64,000 bases of DNA from Saprospiraceae bacterium (GCA_028285545.1 JANQPA010000065.1:36876-100875); one strand, 5' to 3'; positions 26,697 to 35,914 are shown, counted from the stretch's first letter. The notes: a model not told the origin generated them from the letters alone. Numbers and translations are program-made.

Positions 26697-27134
26697 TTAT
26701 CTTTTTATTTTAGAAATAGTTTTGCCTGTTGATTTGGGAGGCTTGTCCATATCTTCCTTTGCAAAGTCTATAGCAGATTGAAGTAGTGATTCAACTTTTT
26801 CATTGCGAAAATCATTATGAGTTTTAACTTCAATATGCCTAATCAACTTTCCAGTGCCTTTTAATAACTGATGGGGGTCTTCTAATAAAGTTCCCTTATT
26901 AAATCCAAAATTTAAATGATTGGTATAAATAGGAATCATACAAAAAGCGTCCGATAATTTTTCGGATATAGAAAAAACGGCCGTTAAGGCATGAGTATGA
27001 TAGAGTAATTCATTACAATCCGGATAAGTGGAAAGAACAAAGGATCTCAGGTCTTTAAATAGATCAATTAACCCTTTGTTTTTAAAATCTAAAAAGTGAT
27101 GAAAATCAGGATGTATCTCTCTGTTTTCAGACAT
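26697..27134 (-). CDS. DUF1801 (YdhG-like) protein
   Basis: 145 residues, cytosolic. It has the DUF1801 pattern: an N-terminal helix then FVLSTYPDCNELLYHTHALTAVF in pieces, the central strands IPIYTNHLNFGFNKG, and GTGKLIRHIEVKTHNDF in the C-terminal third. The fold is structurally known and lacks a defined reaction. The basic tail (KPPKSTGKTISKIKR) is unusual. A second family member is at 50241-50582. Confidence 0.85.
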   Translation of the reverse strand: MSENREIHPDFHHFLDFKNKGLIDLFKDLRSFVLSTYPDCNELLYHTHALTAVFSISEKLSDAFCMIPIYTNHLNFGFNKGTLLEDPHQLLKGTGKLIRHIEVKTHNDFRNEKVESLLQSAIDFAKEDMDKPPKSTGKTISKIKR

Positions 27135-27178
27135 AGAAGCATAGGTTTTATTCGGAAATAAAATAAAGAGGTTTTGGC

Positions 27179-28483
27179 TTAATTTCCAGAAATTTTACCT
27201 TTTATATTGTCCAGATCCGTTTCATACTCTGACAACCTCCAATCTTTTATGGCTTTTCCCATATCGACTGCTTTTTGGAATTGCTTTTGAGCATTTTGAT
27301 AATCTCTTTTGTATCGATATACCAAACCCTTTCCATGGAAGGGGCGTGGGCTATCCTCGTGCTTTTGGGCTAAAAAATTAAAAACCTCCATAGCTTTTTC
27401 TGGTTTCTGGTTTTGCAGATAATACCAACCATACCAATAGGCTTGGTTTAGGTACTGCTCATCCCAAAAACCATCTGACTCAAAAGCTTTGATAAACGCT
27501 TCAAATGCTTCAAAATTATCTTCAGAAATGGCTGCTATAACCATGGCTCGCCTCATCCTTTTGTGGGCTCTGTCATTTTCTTCTTTGGAAAAATCAAAAC
27601 GCTCGGCCCTTTCTTTGTAATAAGTGTCGATGTAAGCGAGCCCTCCTTTTTGCTTGAATGCTTCAAAATCCCTGACTTCAAATCCAGGATAATTAAAGAA
27701 ATAAGCTTCCATCCCATGAAAGATGGTATTAAATGGGGTCATAGGATGCCTCTCGTCTTCTAGTTTTTTATAAACCCATCTCAAGGATTCAGGGGCTTTA
27801 GATTCTAACAATTCGATTAAATTATCGATTCCATATTGGACGGGAAAATCCTGGTGGGATTGAGTAACATATAAGAATTTACCAGTCACTTGATTGGAGG
27901 TCAAAGTGTTTTCCAGGGCTTCAAACTCTTTTTGATACATGGGAAAATAAGGGCTATAGATGGGGGTAGGACTAGCTCCTAAATAAGCGCTGAATAAGTG
28001 GGGTTTTTGAGTAAAAAGCTCTATAACCAATCCTCCGGTTCCTTCCCATCCAAAAATGATTCTCTCCTCTGAGGCTCGAAAATTCTGATCAATAAAGGTG
28101 ACCACTTCTTTTTCTAAGGCTTCCATGAAATTTTCCTTTTGACTAAACGCCCAGGTGTTTCGTTGTTTTCCTTCAGTGACAATTCCAATGACTAAAAATT
28201 CAGGGGATAAGCTCTTTTGCGAAAGGGCATTTGAAGTGCTGACTCCGTGCAGGAAGTTATCCTGACCATCTAAAAGGAAAAGAGCTGGGTATCGTTTAAC
28301 AGTGCTTGGATACGTTTTGGGCAGATGAACTTGTAAGGTTATCTCTTCCTTGAGTATTTCTGACTGTAGGGTATAGGTTTTTCCAACTACATAATCACCA
28401 GAGGATACGTTTGATTGGGCAATAATAAGGAGTGGACAAAGTATCCAGACTAAGGATATGATTAAGCTTGGTTTTTTTCTCAT
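27179..28483 (-). CDS. Secreted esterase-like (PF00756) protein with TPR, nucleophile missing
   Basis: 434 residues; the signal peptide ends near 22. The N-terminal 290 residues follow the putative-esterase fold (LQVHLPKTYPS, RYPALFLLDGQDNF, VIGIVTEG), and the C-terminal part has TPR-like pairs (FHGKGLVYRYKRDYQNAQKQF). At the nucleophile elbow the sequence reads IIFGWEGTGGLVIEL instead of G-H-S-x-G-G, so the catalytic serine is not present at the expected position, although the His loop (DERHPMTPF) remains. It is therefore probably a non-catalytic or altered esterase homologue. Confidence 0.8.
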   Translation of the reverse strand: MRKKPSLIISLVWILCPLLIIAQSNVSSGDYVVGKTYTLQSEILKEEITLQVHLPKTYPSTVKRYPALFLLDGQDNFLHGVSTSNALSQKSLSPEFLVIGIVTEGKQRNTWAFSQKENFMEALEKEVVTFIDQNFRASEERIIFGWEGTGGLVIELFTQKPHLFSAYLGASPTPIYSPYFPMYQKEFEALENTLTSNQVTGKFLYVTQSHQDFPVQYGIDNLIELLESKAPESLRWVYKKLEDERHPMTPFNTIFHGMEAYFFNYPGFEVRDFEAFKQKGGLAYIDTYYKERAERFDFSKEENDRAHKRMRRAMVIAAISEDNFEAFEAFIKAFESDGFWDEQYLNQAYWYGWYYLQNQKPEKAMEVFNFLAQKHEDSPRPFHGKGLVYRYKRDYQNAQKQFQKAVDMGKAIKDWRLSEYETDLDNIKGKISGN

Positions 28484-28833
28484 TGGTTTGAATTTTAGAG
28501 ACCTACTTGGTAATTGGGCTTCAAATAAGGTACAAGCTTATGGAAAAGCATCATTATTCACAATTTTATGACTTGGGTTTAACCTAAACTTAAACTTTAA
28601 GGTGCACTCCTTTCACTTTCTATCTTATATCTTTCGACATATCCTAGCATTGATTTTTATAGGTTTAATCAGTTGTTTTGACACTGACTAGAACAGACTT
28701 TAACTTCTACCTACGCTTAATCTTCGGCAGGCAGGGACTTACACTGTCTTAGTTGGTGCTAAATAGAGTTTGCACTTATTATTTTATCTATAACCAATTA
28801 ATGCACTCAAATACTGCAAAAATGGGTTCTAAT
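28484..28833. other. 350-base gap with a dispersed element
   Basis: There is no open frame of note. 28677-28820 holds a copy of the dispersed ACACGGATT-type element; the rest is the leader of the esterase-like gene. Confidence 0.7.
28677..28820 (+). repeat. Dispersed intergenic element, copy with conserved tail
   Basis: It starts TTTTGACACTGACTAGAACA, contains GGCAGGGACTTACACTG (nearly the same as 30690-30707) and ends in the conserved tail TTAGTTGGTGCTAAATAGAG then TAACCAATTAATGCACTC. Confidence 0.65.
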
Positions 28834-30000
28834 CTAATCTATTCGCTTGTATTTTCTTAATACTTCTTTCAGTAGGTCATGTGGAATAGCATGAGCCTTA
28901 TTACCGTGTATTCCTTCCATCGTTTCTGCTGCAATCATGGCATTAATAATAGCCTCCTCAACGGCCTGAGCAGTGGCATCAAACAGAGGAGTAATTAAGT
29001 CATTAGGCAAACTTTGTACAGTGGTAGTAGCATCGCGGTTGAAAGCATTTTCATTAGCAGTGGAAAAAGCGATGAATATATCACCAGAGCCGTTTGATCC
29101 TCTTCCTCCTACAATGCCGATCCCGAGAGGTACTCGATGAGCAATACGTTTTAATTGGTGGGGCAAAAGTGGAGCATCAGTGGCTACAACGACTATTATT
29201 GAACCATCTCCATCTTTTCGATAGGAAGAGGGGGGAGCTTTGAATTCATAATTTAAGGTGTCTCTTAATTCCAGCCCGACAGGTACCCCAGCAATGCTTA
29301 GGTTTCTCTTAGAGCCAAAATTGGCTTGTACTAAAACCCCCAGGGTATATTCAGTATTTAAAATATTTACTACCCGGGAAGAAGTTCCAATTCCTCCTTT
29401 AAAGCCAAGACACATCATTCCAGTCCCGCCACCTACATTGCCTTCCTGTACTTTACCAGTGGAGGCATTACTGATGGCCTCCAAAACGTGTTTTTCTTTT
29501 ACATGAAAACCATAGATGTCATTGAGAAAACCATCGTAGGTTTCGGCAACTACCGGATAGGTATACCACCACGATTCTTTATTATACCAATCGACATCCA
29601 CATACCATTTTAATACTGCATCTCTAACTACTCCGACACTGTTGGTATTGGTGATCATGATAGGTGTTTCCAGAAAGCCCGATTCGGTTACCCAGGTAGT
29701 GCCGGTCATTTCACCATTGCCATTCAGACTATACCAATTGGCATACACAGGACTGAATTTTTTTCCTCTGGGAAAAATAGCGGTTACGCCTGTTCGGACG
29801 GGCCCTTTACCTACAATATTTTCACCGCTTCCTGAGATGATGGTACTATGGCCTACCTCTACTCCTTTCACATCTGTAATGGCATTTAATGGGCCGGTTT
29901 TTCCACGGAAAGGTACGCCGAGATCTCGCGCTCTGGGTTTTTGGCTGTATAAAAAGGTAGCGGAGATTATCAACAGGAGAAGGATGGTAAATTTTTTCAT
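28834..30000 (-). CDS. Secreted P1 family (S58/DmpA-type) peptidase
   Basis: 388 residues with a signal peptide (to about residue 20). S58 hallmarks: an N-terminal PFRGKTGPLNAITDVKGVEVGHS string, GPVRTGVTAIFPRG, a glycine-rich GNVGGGTGMMCLGFKGG in the middle and the autoprocessing/catalytic site GGIGTSSR, where cleavage creates the N-terminal nucleophile. The C-terminal IGIVGGRGSNGSGDIF is also typical. Relatives are beta-peptidyl or L-aminopeptidases. The export signal suggests periplasmic peptide turnover. Single gene. Confidence 0.9.
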   Translation of the reverse strand: MKKFTILLLLIISATFLYSQKPRARDLGVPFRGKTGPLNAITDVKGVEVGHSTIISGSGENIVGKGPVRTGVTAIFPRGKKFSPVYANWYSLNGNGEMTGTTWVTESGFLETPIMITNTNSVGVVRDAVLKWYVDVDWYNKESWWYTYPVVAETYDGFLNDIYGFHVKEKHVLEAISNASTGKVQEGNVGGGTGMMCLGFKGGIGTSSRVVNILNTEYTLGVLVQANFGSKRNLSIAGVPVGLELRDTLNYEFKAPPSSYRKDGDGSIIVVVATDAPLLPHQLKRIAHRVPLGIGIVGGRGSNGSGDIFIAFSTANENAFNRDATTTVQSLPNDLITPLFDATAQAVEEAIINAMIAAETMEGIHGNKAHAIPHDLLKEVLRKYKRID

Positions 30001-30052
30001 GGTAATCAGAATATTAGTTTTAGGATGTAAACCTAAACTAAATTAAGATTAA

Positions 30053-30616
30053 TTATCGATTCGTTGGCCTGGGAGGAAATATCTCGATTTCTTCCTCTTC
30101 AAATCTGGAATCCTTTTCCAAAACACTTTCATGATAATTCAAAAGATCTTCTTCAGAGAAATTATATGCTGTAATTAAAGCGTTGTCTAATCTACTTATG
30201 ACGGTATCGCCAAAGCTAGGAGGATAATTGCCCGCCTCCATGATTTGAAATAAGGATTTTTGTACAGGCTTCTTATAAGAAAAGAAGAGGAGAGTTTCTT
30301 TTTCGTTTTTAAGGGTCATTTGATTTCCATTAATCTTGGAAATATGATAACTGATAGTGTCATCGAATATTAGGGAGTCTTGAATGAAATGAAAATCAGA
30401 TAAAAAAGATTCTCCTGAAATATGATTGTATACAGCATAGGAAGTGTCAAAAAAGTGGAATTCTAAAAATTCAAATAGGCAATCCGAATAATACTCTAAA
30501 TTGTTACAGTTTTCATTCTGTAATAAAAAGAAAATCCTGTTCTCAATTTGAATAACTTCTTTTTTTGAACAAGAAAATGAGACCAAAAGGAATAATGATA
30601 AAATAAGATATTTCAT
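30053..30616 (-). CDS. Hypothetical lipoprotein
   Basis: 187 residues from the ATG at 30616, chosen because it gives a compact lipoprotein signal (MKYLILSLFLLVSFSCSKKE, Cys16); an upstream in-frame ATG at 30640 adds 8 residues. The mature part is about 170 residues, acidic and aromatic-rich, with no family recognised. The sequence predicts a mixed alpha/beta domain (ISGESFLSDFHFIQDSLIF). Single gene. Confidence 0.75.
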   Translation of the reverse strand: MKYLILSLFLLVSFSCSKKEVIQIENRIFFLLQNENCNNLEYYSDCLFEFLEFHFFDTSYAVYNHISGESFLSDFHFIQDSLIFDDTISYHISKINGNQMTLKNEKETLLFFSYKKPVQKSLFQIMEAGNYPPSFGDTVISRLDNALITAYNFSEEDLLNYHESVLEKDSRFEEEEIEIFPPRPTNR

Positions 30617-30684
30617 TTGTACCGGGTTTAATTTTTTCATTTTGAGTAATTCTTAAGGTGGTCTGAGTATGGATCATAGAATTC

Positions 30685-30808
30685 GGCCGGCAGGGACTTC
30701 GTACACTGACGTTACGCTTGTCTGCCTAAGGCTGAGACTTTCACTGTTTTAGTCCTTTTTGAATAAAACTTACCCCAATTATTCTAACCAAATAATGTAC
30801 TCCTCAGT
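30685..30808 (+). repeat. Dispersed intergenic element, copy with conserved tail
   Basis: GGCCGGCAGGGACTTCGTAC begins the head, and the tail reads TTAGTCCTTTTTGAATAAAA then AACCAAATAATGTACTCC, colinear with the copies at 28677 and 34013. Confidence 0.65.
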
Positions 30809-30814
30809 TCTGGA

Positions 30815-30868
30815 CGGCTTGCAAGGTTCAGAGTGGTTTGCAACGTTCAGGGCGGTTTGCAACCGCCC
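30815..30868. repeat. 19-bp tandem repeat ending in a hairpin, likely terminator
   Basis: Units start at 30815, 30834 and 30853 (CGGCTTGCAAGGTTCAGAG, TGGTTTGCAACGTTCAGGG, CGGTTTGCAACCGCCC). GGGCGGTT at 30850-30857 pairs perfectly with AACCGCCC at 30861-30868, 8 bases beyond the stop of the TPR lipoprotein gene at 30877. Confidence 0.65.
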
Positions 30869-30876
30869 AATAAACC

Positions 30877-31716
30877 TCATTCAAGCTCCGCCAACTCCTC
30901 ATCTATCCTAGCCTTCAATCTACTTGCATCTAAATTCCTAGGATCTAATTCCACCGCTCGATCCGCGTATTTTTTGGCCAAATTCAAGCTGCCCATTTGG
31001 AAATAAACATCAGCAAATACAGCATGAGATTTAGGAACAGTGGGGTCATTAATGACCGTTTTCAAATGTTTTGCCTTAGTTAGGGCTTCTTCAAAATTGC
31101 CCTGTTTGGCTTCCATGGAAGCAGCATAGCCCAGGAGGAAAGGATTATCTTTTTGATGATCTAGCAAGAGGGCCTGTAGGGAGTCAAGCGAAGCTTTGGG
31201 GCCTTTTAAGGAGTGTAGTATCTCGATATACTCTGATTTCAAGTAAATTTCTTCAGGATATTTATGGACAATCTGTCGGAAATTGTTTTCTGCTAAAGCC
31301 AATACCTTGCTTCTTGCTTCTTGGACTTTTTCGGGCTCCTGCTCCCGAATATTGGTGTATTCTGTGAGGCCGATGTATACATCCAAAACAAGGCGCTCAT
31401 CTCCTTTGATGGTGTTTTTTTTAGCCTCCAATTCTTCAAAAAGCTGAAGGCGTTCTTCCAGACTAGTTGTAAGTCGAGCCAACACACTTTTACCTACTAG
31501 AAAATCAGGGTCAAATTCTAAAGCTTTTCTATAGGACACTTCGGAAGGACCATAATTGCCTTCATCCATGATTTGTTGCCAGCCTTTTTGGTAGTAGAAT
31601 AGGGTAGAGTCGTTATCTGTACTAAATGCTAGTTTTCCATTATTAGAAGGTGGAGTTTTTTGGCATGCTAATAGGCATAAACAAAATAAAATGGAGACGA
31701 GAAGAAGGTTTTTCAC
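30877..31716 (-). CDS. TPR lipoprotein
   Basis: 279 residues with a lipobox signal (MKNLLLVSILFCLCLLACQK, Cys18). The rest is helical with several TPR pairs, the clearest being SEVSYRKALEFDPDFLVGKS and the last one, LNLAKKYADRAVELDPRNLD. TPR lipoproteins act as scaffolds in outer-membrane or periplasmic assemblies. No partner gene is adjacent. Confidence 0.82.
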   Translation of the reverse strand: MKNLLLVSILFCLCLLACQKTPPSNNGKLAFSTDNDSTLFYYQKGWQQIMDEGNYGPSEVSYRKALEFDPDFLVGKSVLARLTTSLEERLQLFEELEAKKNTIKGDERLVLDVYIGLTEYTNIREQEPEKVQEARSKVLALAENNFRQIVHKYPEEIYLKSEYIEILHSLKGPKASLDSLQALLLDHQKDNPFLLGYAASMEAKQGNFEEALTKAKHLKTVINDPTVPKSHAVFADVYFQMGSLNLAKKYADRAVELDPRNLDASRLKARIDEELAELE

Positions 31717-31892
31717 AAGCAGAGTTTTAATATGATGAAAATAGAGCGCAGAGCAATGTCAAATTATCTAAAAAATCACAATTGGGTAAACTTACTACTT
31801 GTTTTTCCAACTTCACTTCATTTTTCTTCTGCTGAAAAATTAAATGATATAGTTTTATAGAGCAAACAGAAATTACCCTAAACGATCCATCT

Positions 31893-32933
31893 ATGAAGAC
31901 TTATCAAAGCTTTCGAATTATTCTTGTTACCATTTTGAGTTTGGGATTTGTTGGAATTACTAATACTCTACTCCATGCCCAAGTTAAACAACTCAAAATT
32001 GATGGCCCTGCAAATATTCGAAATGGGATCAATGGTCAACTTATTGATCAGCTTCCAAATCTGTTTTCTGTGGATCTAATCAGAATAAAGGGAAACTGGG
32101 CAGAAATTTCCTATCAAAAGAATGAACAGCCCAAAAAGGGATGGACTCATCTTCAAAATTTACCTCATCCAGCTTTACTGGAGGGTCCCACTAAGGTAAA
32201 GGAGGCAAAATCCAGGTTTCTTACTTTTCAATTTCAGGATATTGAAAAAATATCGGAGGAAGAAATTGGTCAATTGAGGGTATCCTATAAAGGTCTTAAG
32301 ACGAATGTGCTTGATGCAGAAATAAATTTACAAACAGCTTATGATGCACCTTCCTATGTATTAATGTATACAGGACGCAGAGACTATCCATTTTTGCTTT
32401 ATTACAGTGGCCAGGCCGGAGATATGGTCAATGTGTCAGGGTCTATGGTACTTTTTCATCCCACAACACAGGCCAATAAACCTTTTATGGTTGAACAAGG
32501 CAATCGAGTAAATTCACAGTTTGTCAAATGGGAAGGAAACAGCCTGACCATTTTGGAGTCACTTTATTGTTTCATTAGGGTTGAAACTACCTTTTCTATC
32601 ACAGATAATGGTATCGAAAGAATCAGTGGCCAATTTCGAGATTCGTTTCAATTTCCAAGTAAAGATGAATTGGAATATGTAGATGATCAAGTCAAAGAGA
32701 TGATGACCCTTGAATCCGATCTCTTGCTTTTCCCAAAGAGAAGTTCAACGGTTTCGGAAGGACAAATATTTCCAATGGGTACTCCAGTCACTATTGAATT
32801 GATAGAAGTCGATTTCCGGAAGCAAATGGTCTGTGTGAAAGTAAATGGGAAAAAAGGATGGCTTTTGCTAGAGACTTTTAAAGAACTAAAATTAATAACA
32901 GACAGCATCAGTAGTGGCTGTCATACAGGATAG
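31893..32933 (+). CDS. Secreted bacterial-SH3-like protein
   Basis: 346 residues; the signal peptide runs to about residue 30 (LLHAQ). Just after it is an SH3b-like strand set (LKIDGPANIRNGINGQLIDQL, then GNWAEISYQ and GWTHLQNL). The C-terminus has a second possible SH3-like unit (FPMGTPVTIELIEVD, then VCVKVNGKKGWLLLETF). The middle 200 residues form an unrecognised beta-rich domain. SH3b domains often bind cell-wall or protein ligands; the function is unassigned. The terminator downstream is clear. Confidence 0.65.
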   Translation: MKTYQSFRIILVTILSLGFVGITNTLLHAQVKQLKIDGPANIRNGINGQLIDQLPNLFSVDLIRIKGNWAEISYQKNEQPKKGWTHLQNLPHPALLEGPTKVKEAKSRFLTFQFQDIEKISEEEIGQLRVSYKGLKTNVLDAEINLQTAYDAPSYVLMYTGRRDYPFLLYYSGQAGDMVNVSGSMVLFHPTTQANKPFMVEQGNRVNSQFVKWEGNSLTILESLYCFIRVETTFSITDNGIERISGQFRDSFQFPSKDELEYVDDQVKEMMTLESDLLLFPKRSSTVSEGQIFPMGTPVTIELIEVDFRKQMVCVKVNGKKGWLLLETFKELKLITDSISSGCHTG

Positions 32934-32955
32934 AAATAAATGCTTGGATAATCCT

Positions 32956-32990
32956 AAGAAAAACCCGCGTCGCCGGGTTTTCTTAAGAAT
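32956..32990 (+). terminator. Intrinsic terminator after the SH3-like gene
   Basis: AAAACCCG (32960-32967) pairs with CGGGTTTT (32974-32981) around a CGTCGC loop. The flanking TAAG/CTTA extends the stem past a one-base bulge, and a T-rich run follows. It starts 23 bases after the stop. Confidence 0.85.
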
Positions 32991-33028
32991 TTTTTCCATA
33001 AACATATTAACCACTAAAAAAACCAATC

Positions 33029-33937
33029 ATGAAAACAGAAACAAAAAAGAAAAGTGCTTTACATGAAGCGATTCGTATGCGACTACCTCTTAGTTCAGTA
33101 AAACACATCCTTAGCCAAGGTGCTGATATTAATGAGTTAGATCAGGATGGTTATTCTCCATTGGTCAACGCGATCGATGCACAATTAGACGAGGTAGCCC
33201 TATTTCTTATTGATCATGGCGCAGATCTTAGCCTTGTTGATTCAAGAGGAGCGAATGCACTATATATGGCGGTAATGCATGGGAGCTGGGTCTTGTTTTC
33301 TCGTTTACTTGAATTAGGGATGGACAGAGATCTGATTGTAGACGAATGGCCCTTATTGAATGTAGCTTGTAGTCGGGCAAATAAATTCAAGCGACTTGAT
33401 CTTAAGGTAACCCGAATTGTGAATGGTAAGCATGTGCGCGTAACTGATCAGGCTGAAATAGACAAGGCAGCAGGAAAAGATCGCTATGTGAACTTCTTAA
33501 AGATTATTGAAAAACTTTTGGAAAGAGGAGCAGATGTTAATAGTGTTGAAGGAAATGGCCAAACAGGGATTGCACTCTGTGCTAGCCGTGGAGACCTGGA
33601 AATTATCGACTACCTGATTAGCCAGGGAGGTGATGTAAATAAGGTCGATAAGTTTGACCTGAGTCCTTTACACTGGGCAGCCAGAAGTGGTCATTTGGAT
33701 ATAGTAAAATTGTTGACTCAAAATGGAGCGAATGTGAATGTGGCTGAGGCTTATGGCTTTACCCCACTGCATGAAGCAGCCGAAAATGGCCATGGAGAAA
33801 TAGTGCTTGCTTTACTAGCTGCAGGTGCGGATCCAACTGTTGGTATAAAGAAGAACTTTTCACCTTATCAAATAGGAGATACGGCAAAAGATGTTGCCAG
33901 AAAAAGGAACCTTACTGCTATTGTAGATTTGTTTTAA
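33029..33937 (+). CDS. Ankyrin-repeat protein
   Basis: 302 residues, cytosolic, no signal. It consists of ankyrin repeats with helix caps such as DINELDQDGYSPLVNAIDA, DLSLVDSRGANALYMAV, DVNKVDKFDLSPLHWAARSG and NVNVAEAYGFTPLHEAAENG, giving about seven repeats. A longer spacer near 120-160 separates two blocks. This is a protein-interaction scaffold; no effector domain is present. It starts 96 bases after the SH3-like gene, beyond its terminator. Confidence 0.92.
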   Translation: MKTETKKKSALHEAIRMRLPLSSVKHILSQGADINELDQDGYSPLVNAIDAQLDEVALFLIDHGADLSLVDSRGANALYMAVMHGSWVLFSRLLELGMDRDLIVDEWPLLNVACSRANKFKRLDLKVTRIVNGKHVRVTDQAEIDKAAGKDRYVNFLKIIEKLLERGADVNSVEGNGQTGIALCASRGDLEIIDYLISQGGDVNKVDKFDLSPLHWAARSGHLDIVKLLTQNGANVNVAEAYGFTPLHEAAENGHGEIVLALLAAGADPTVGIKKNFSPYQIGDTAKDVARKRNLTAIVDLF

Positions 33938-34012
33938 TCCAATAAAATCAATGTGGTGACCCTGTTTTTGGATGAGTAGGAGTGTGATTAGGTAATATTG
34001 TTGACCATTTTT

Positions 34013-34102
34013 TTGACACGGACTTCGTACACGGATTAGCACTGTGTTAGTCAAGGTTAAATAAAACTTATTCTAATGATAATAACGAAATAGCGCACTT
34101 TT
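34013..34102 (+). repeat. Dispersed intergenic element, clearest copy
   Basis: It begins with TTTGACACGGACTTCGTACA, continues CGGATTAGCACTGTG, then the tail TTAGTCAAGGTTAAATAAAA and CGAAATAGCGCACTT. It lies between two plus-strand genes. Confidence 0.7.
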
Positions 34103-34146
34103 CTAACGCCTAAAACAGGGCTATTTAATAGAAAAAACCCAGACCA

Positions 34147-34446
34147 ATGAAAACTCAAATAATAAATGGATTTGTAATTTTCAAGTTCTCTGTTTGTCAG
34201 GGAGAAATTTATAACTTGACGGAATGTGAAAGGTTTTACTCCTATAAAGCAGCCCTGGGATATAAAGAACGAAATTATAAAGATGAAGGACACTTTTGGT
34301 CAGGTCTCAAAGAGTTTAAAATTATTGAATTACAAGATGGCGAATTAAAAAATGCCTTTGGGTGCAATTCCCCGCACCTCCAATACCTTGAGCGATATAT
34401 CACTCAAGGCGGATTGGAAGCAGAGGTGTCAGGATTTCGGTTGTAG
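34147..34446 (+). CDS. Small hypothetical protein
   Basis: 99 residues, no signal or membrane helix, no family recognised. It contains two separated cysteines (Cys20 and Cys29) with another at 76, and an aromatic-rich middle (SYKAALGYKERNYKDEGHF). Coding is supported by the uninterrupted frame from ATG to stop and by the spacing between neighbours; independent support is limited. It lies downstream of the dispersed element and convergent with the SNF transporter gene, 19 bases away. Confidence 0.6.
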   Translation: MKTQIINGFVIFKFSVCQGEIYNLTECERFYSYKAALGYKERNYKDEGHFWSGLKEFKIIELQDGELKNAFGCNSPHLQYLERYITQGGLEAEVSGFRL

Positions 34447-34465
34447 GAAAAGGCCAGATTTTGAA

Positions 34466-35884
34466 TCAGCCAACCCAGCCCATTTTATAAGCAACCTTTA
34501 TAATTTCACCAATAAATACCAGAATTAAAGAAATAGGAATAATCCATGTAATGGTGATGGTCAAAAACTTTTTTAAAGTATCACTAGGAAGATATCCTGG
34601 TACAGTTATTTCATCAATAAACCCTTTGATTGACCACTTATAGCGGATGAAAATGGCCAATAAGAAGGAACCGACTATTAAACAAAAGGTGCCAAAGAAG
34701 TCCAAAATGAAATTAAAATAACCCATCGACTTTTGATCGCCTGCTGATTCTCCGTATCCTAAAAAGTTGGTGAAAATAGAGGCATTGCCTGGATCAATAG
34801 ATAGTGTTACTGGAATACTTAAGGCAAAAATGATAAACCCTACAATGATGGCAAAATATCTGCGCCCTCCTTTCTTGTTTTTGGATAAATAATTGACGGA
34901 AGGCTCCAAAAGGGAGATGGTTGAGGTAAGGATGGCCAGGTTAAAAAGAACAAAAAAGGTAATACCAATAATCCATCCCCAAAAAGGTCCAAACCCATTA
35001 AAAGTATCTACCAAATTGATAAATACCAAGGGTGGTGCAGCAATAACCTGATCAGATGCTGAAAATAAGGGTATAATTAATAAACCTCCTAGTATAGCTA
35101 CCAGGGTGTCGGTATGAACAATATAGTGTGAATTGTTAACAACATTGGTGGTCCTTTTGATGTGAGATCCGTAGGTAATCATACCTGTTGCACCCAGTGA
35201 CAAACTAAAAAATGATTGTCCAACGGCCTCAATGATTCCTATCCGGCCACTTTCATCAATGGTGAAAAGGGCTCCCAAATCAAAACTGAAATTGCTGTAG
35301 TTTAATTCAACTCCTTTTATAAATGGTACCGTAATGATTAAAAATATAATCAATAGGATCAAAAAAGGTACAAATCGCTTGCTTACCCATTCAATTCCAC
35401 GATTAATATTGGTAGCTACTATTGTGGAAGTGATGAGCATAATCAATCCGGAAAAAAGAATTACCCAGCTTTCATTGGTCACGAAAGTACCAAATAGCTG
35501 CCCCGGATTAGTATTTGATAAAGATTGATAATCTGCAATATATAGGTAGAGATAATATAAAGCCCAGCCCGCTACAACGATATAAAAAGACAAAATCAAA
35601 CAGGAGGTTATCAATCCAAATAGTCCAACATAACTCCATTTTTTACCCCCAATACCTTTGTAAGCGGTAACAGCATCGCTCTGACCATTTTTACCTAATG
35701 CTTTTTCTCCGATCATTAAGGGTATCCCTAATAGGAAAGTACAAAGGATAAATACAAGGATAAAGGCTAGTCCGCCATAGTTAAAAACTCTGGCAGGAAA
35801 AAGTACTAGGTTGGCAATTCCAATGGCTCCTCCAACAGAAGCGAGAATGTGACCTCTATCGGAGAATGTTTTTCTTTGGCTCAT
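34466..35884 (-). CDS. Sodium-dependent SNF (NSS) family transporter
   Basis: 472 residues with about eleven to twelve membrane helices. The N-terminal SDRGHILASVGGAIGIANLV then LFPARVFNYGGLAFILV is a variant of the NSS signature (G-x-A-[VI]-G-x-x-N x-x-[RK]-[FL]-P), which forms the sodium and substrate sites in LeuT-like proteins. The usual Trp-Arg pair of the signature is replaced by Val-Leu. The protein probably imports an amino acid or amine with Na+. Single gene, with an imperfect palindrome upstream of the start. Confidence 0.9.
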   Translation of the reverse strand: MSQRKTFSDRGHILASVGGAIGIANLVLFPARVFNYGGLAFILVFILCTFLLGIPLMIGEKALGKNGQSDAVTAYKGIGGKKWSYVGLFGLITSCLILSFYIVVAGWALYYLYLYIADYQSLSNTNPGQLFGTFVTNESWVILFSGLIMLITSTIVATNINRGIEWVSKRFVPFLILLIIFLIITVPFIKGVELNYSNFSFDLGALFTIDESGRIGIIEAVGQSFFSLSLGATGMITYGSHIKRTTNVVNNSHYIVHTDTLVAILGGLLIIPLFSASDQVIAAPPLVFINLVDTFNGFGPFWGWIIGITFFVLFNLAILTSTISLLEPSVNYLSKNKKGGRRYFAIIVGFIIFALSIPVTLSIDPGNASIFTNFLGYGESAGDQKSMGYFNFILDFFGTFCLIVGSFLLAIFIRYKWSIKGFIDEITVPGYLPSDTLKKFLTITITWIIPISLILVFIGEIIKVAYKMGWVG

Positions 35885-35914
35885 GCAATGCTTGGTTTTA
35901 AATGATGATTACTT

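Noticed and set aside
29258..30046. Open frames opposite the P1 peptidase
   Set aside because: The S58 protein on the minus strand has all family motifs.
34466..35884. Eukaryote-like neurotransmitter transporter gained by transfer
   Set aside because: SNF transporters are common in bacteria and the base composition is like its neighbours.
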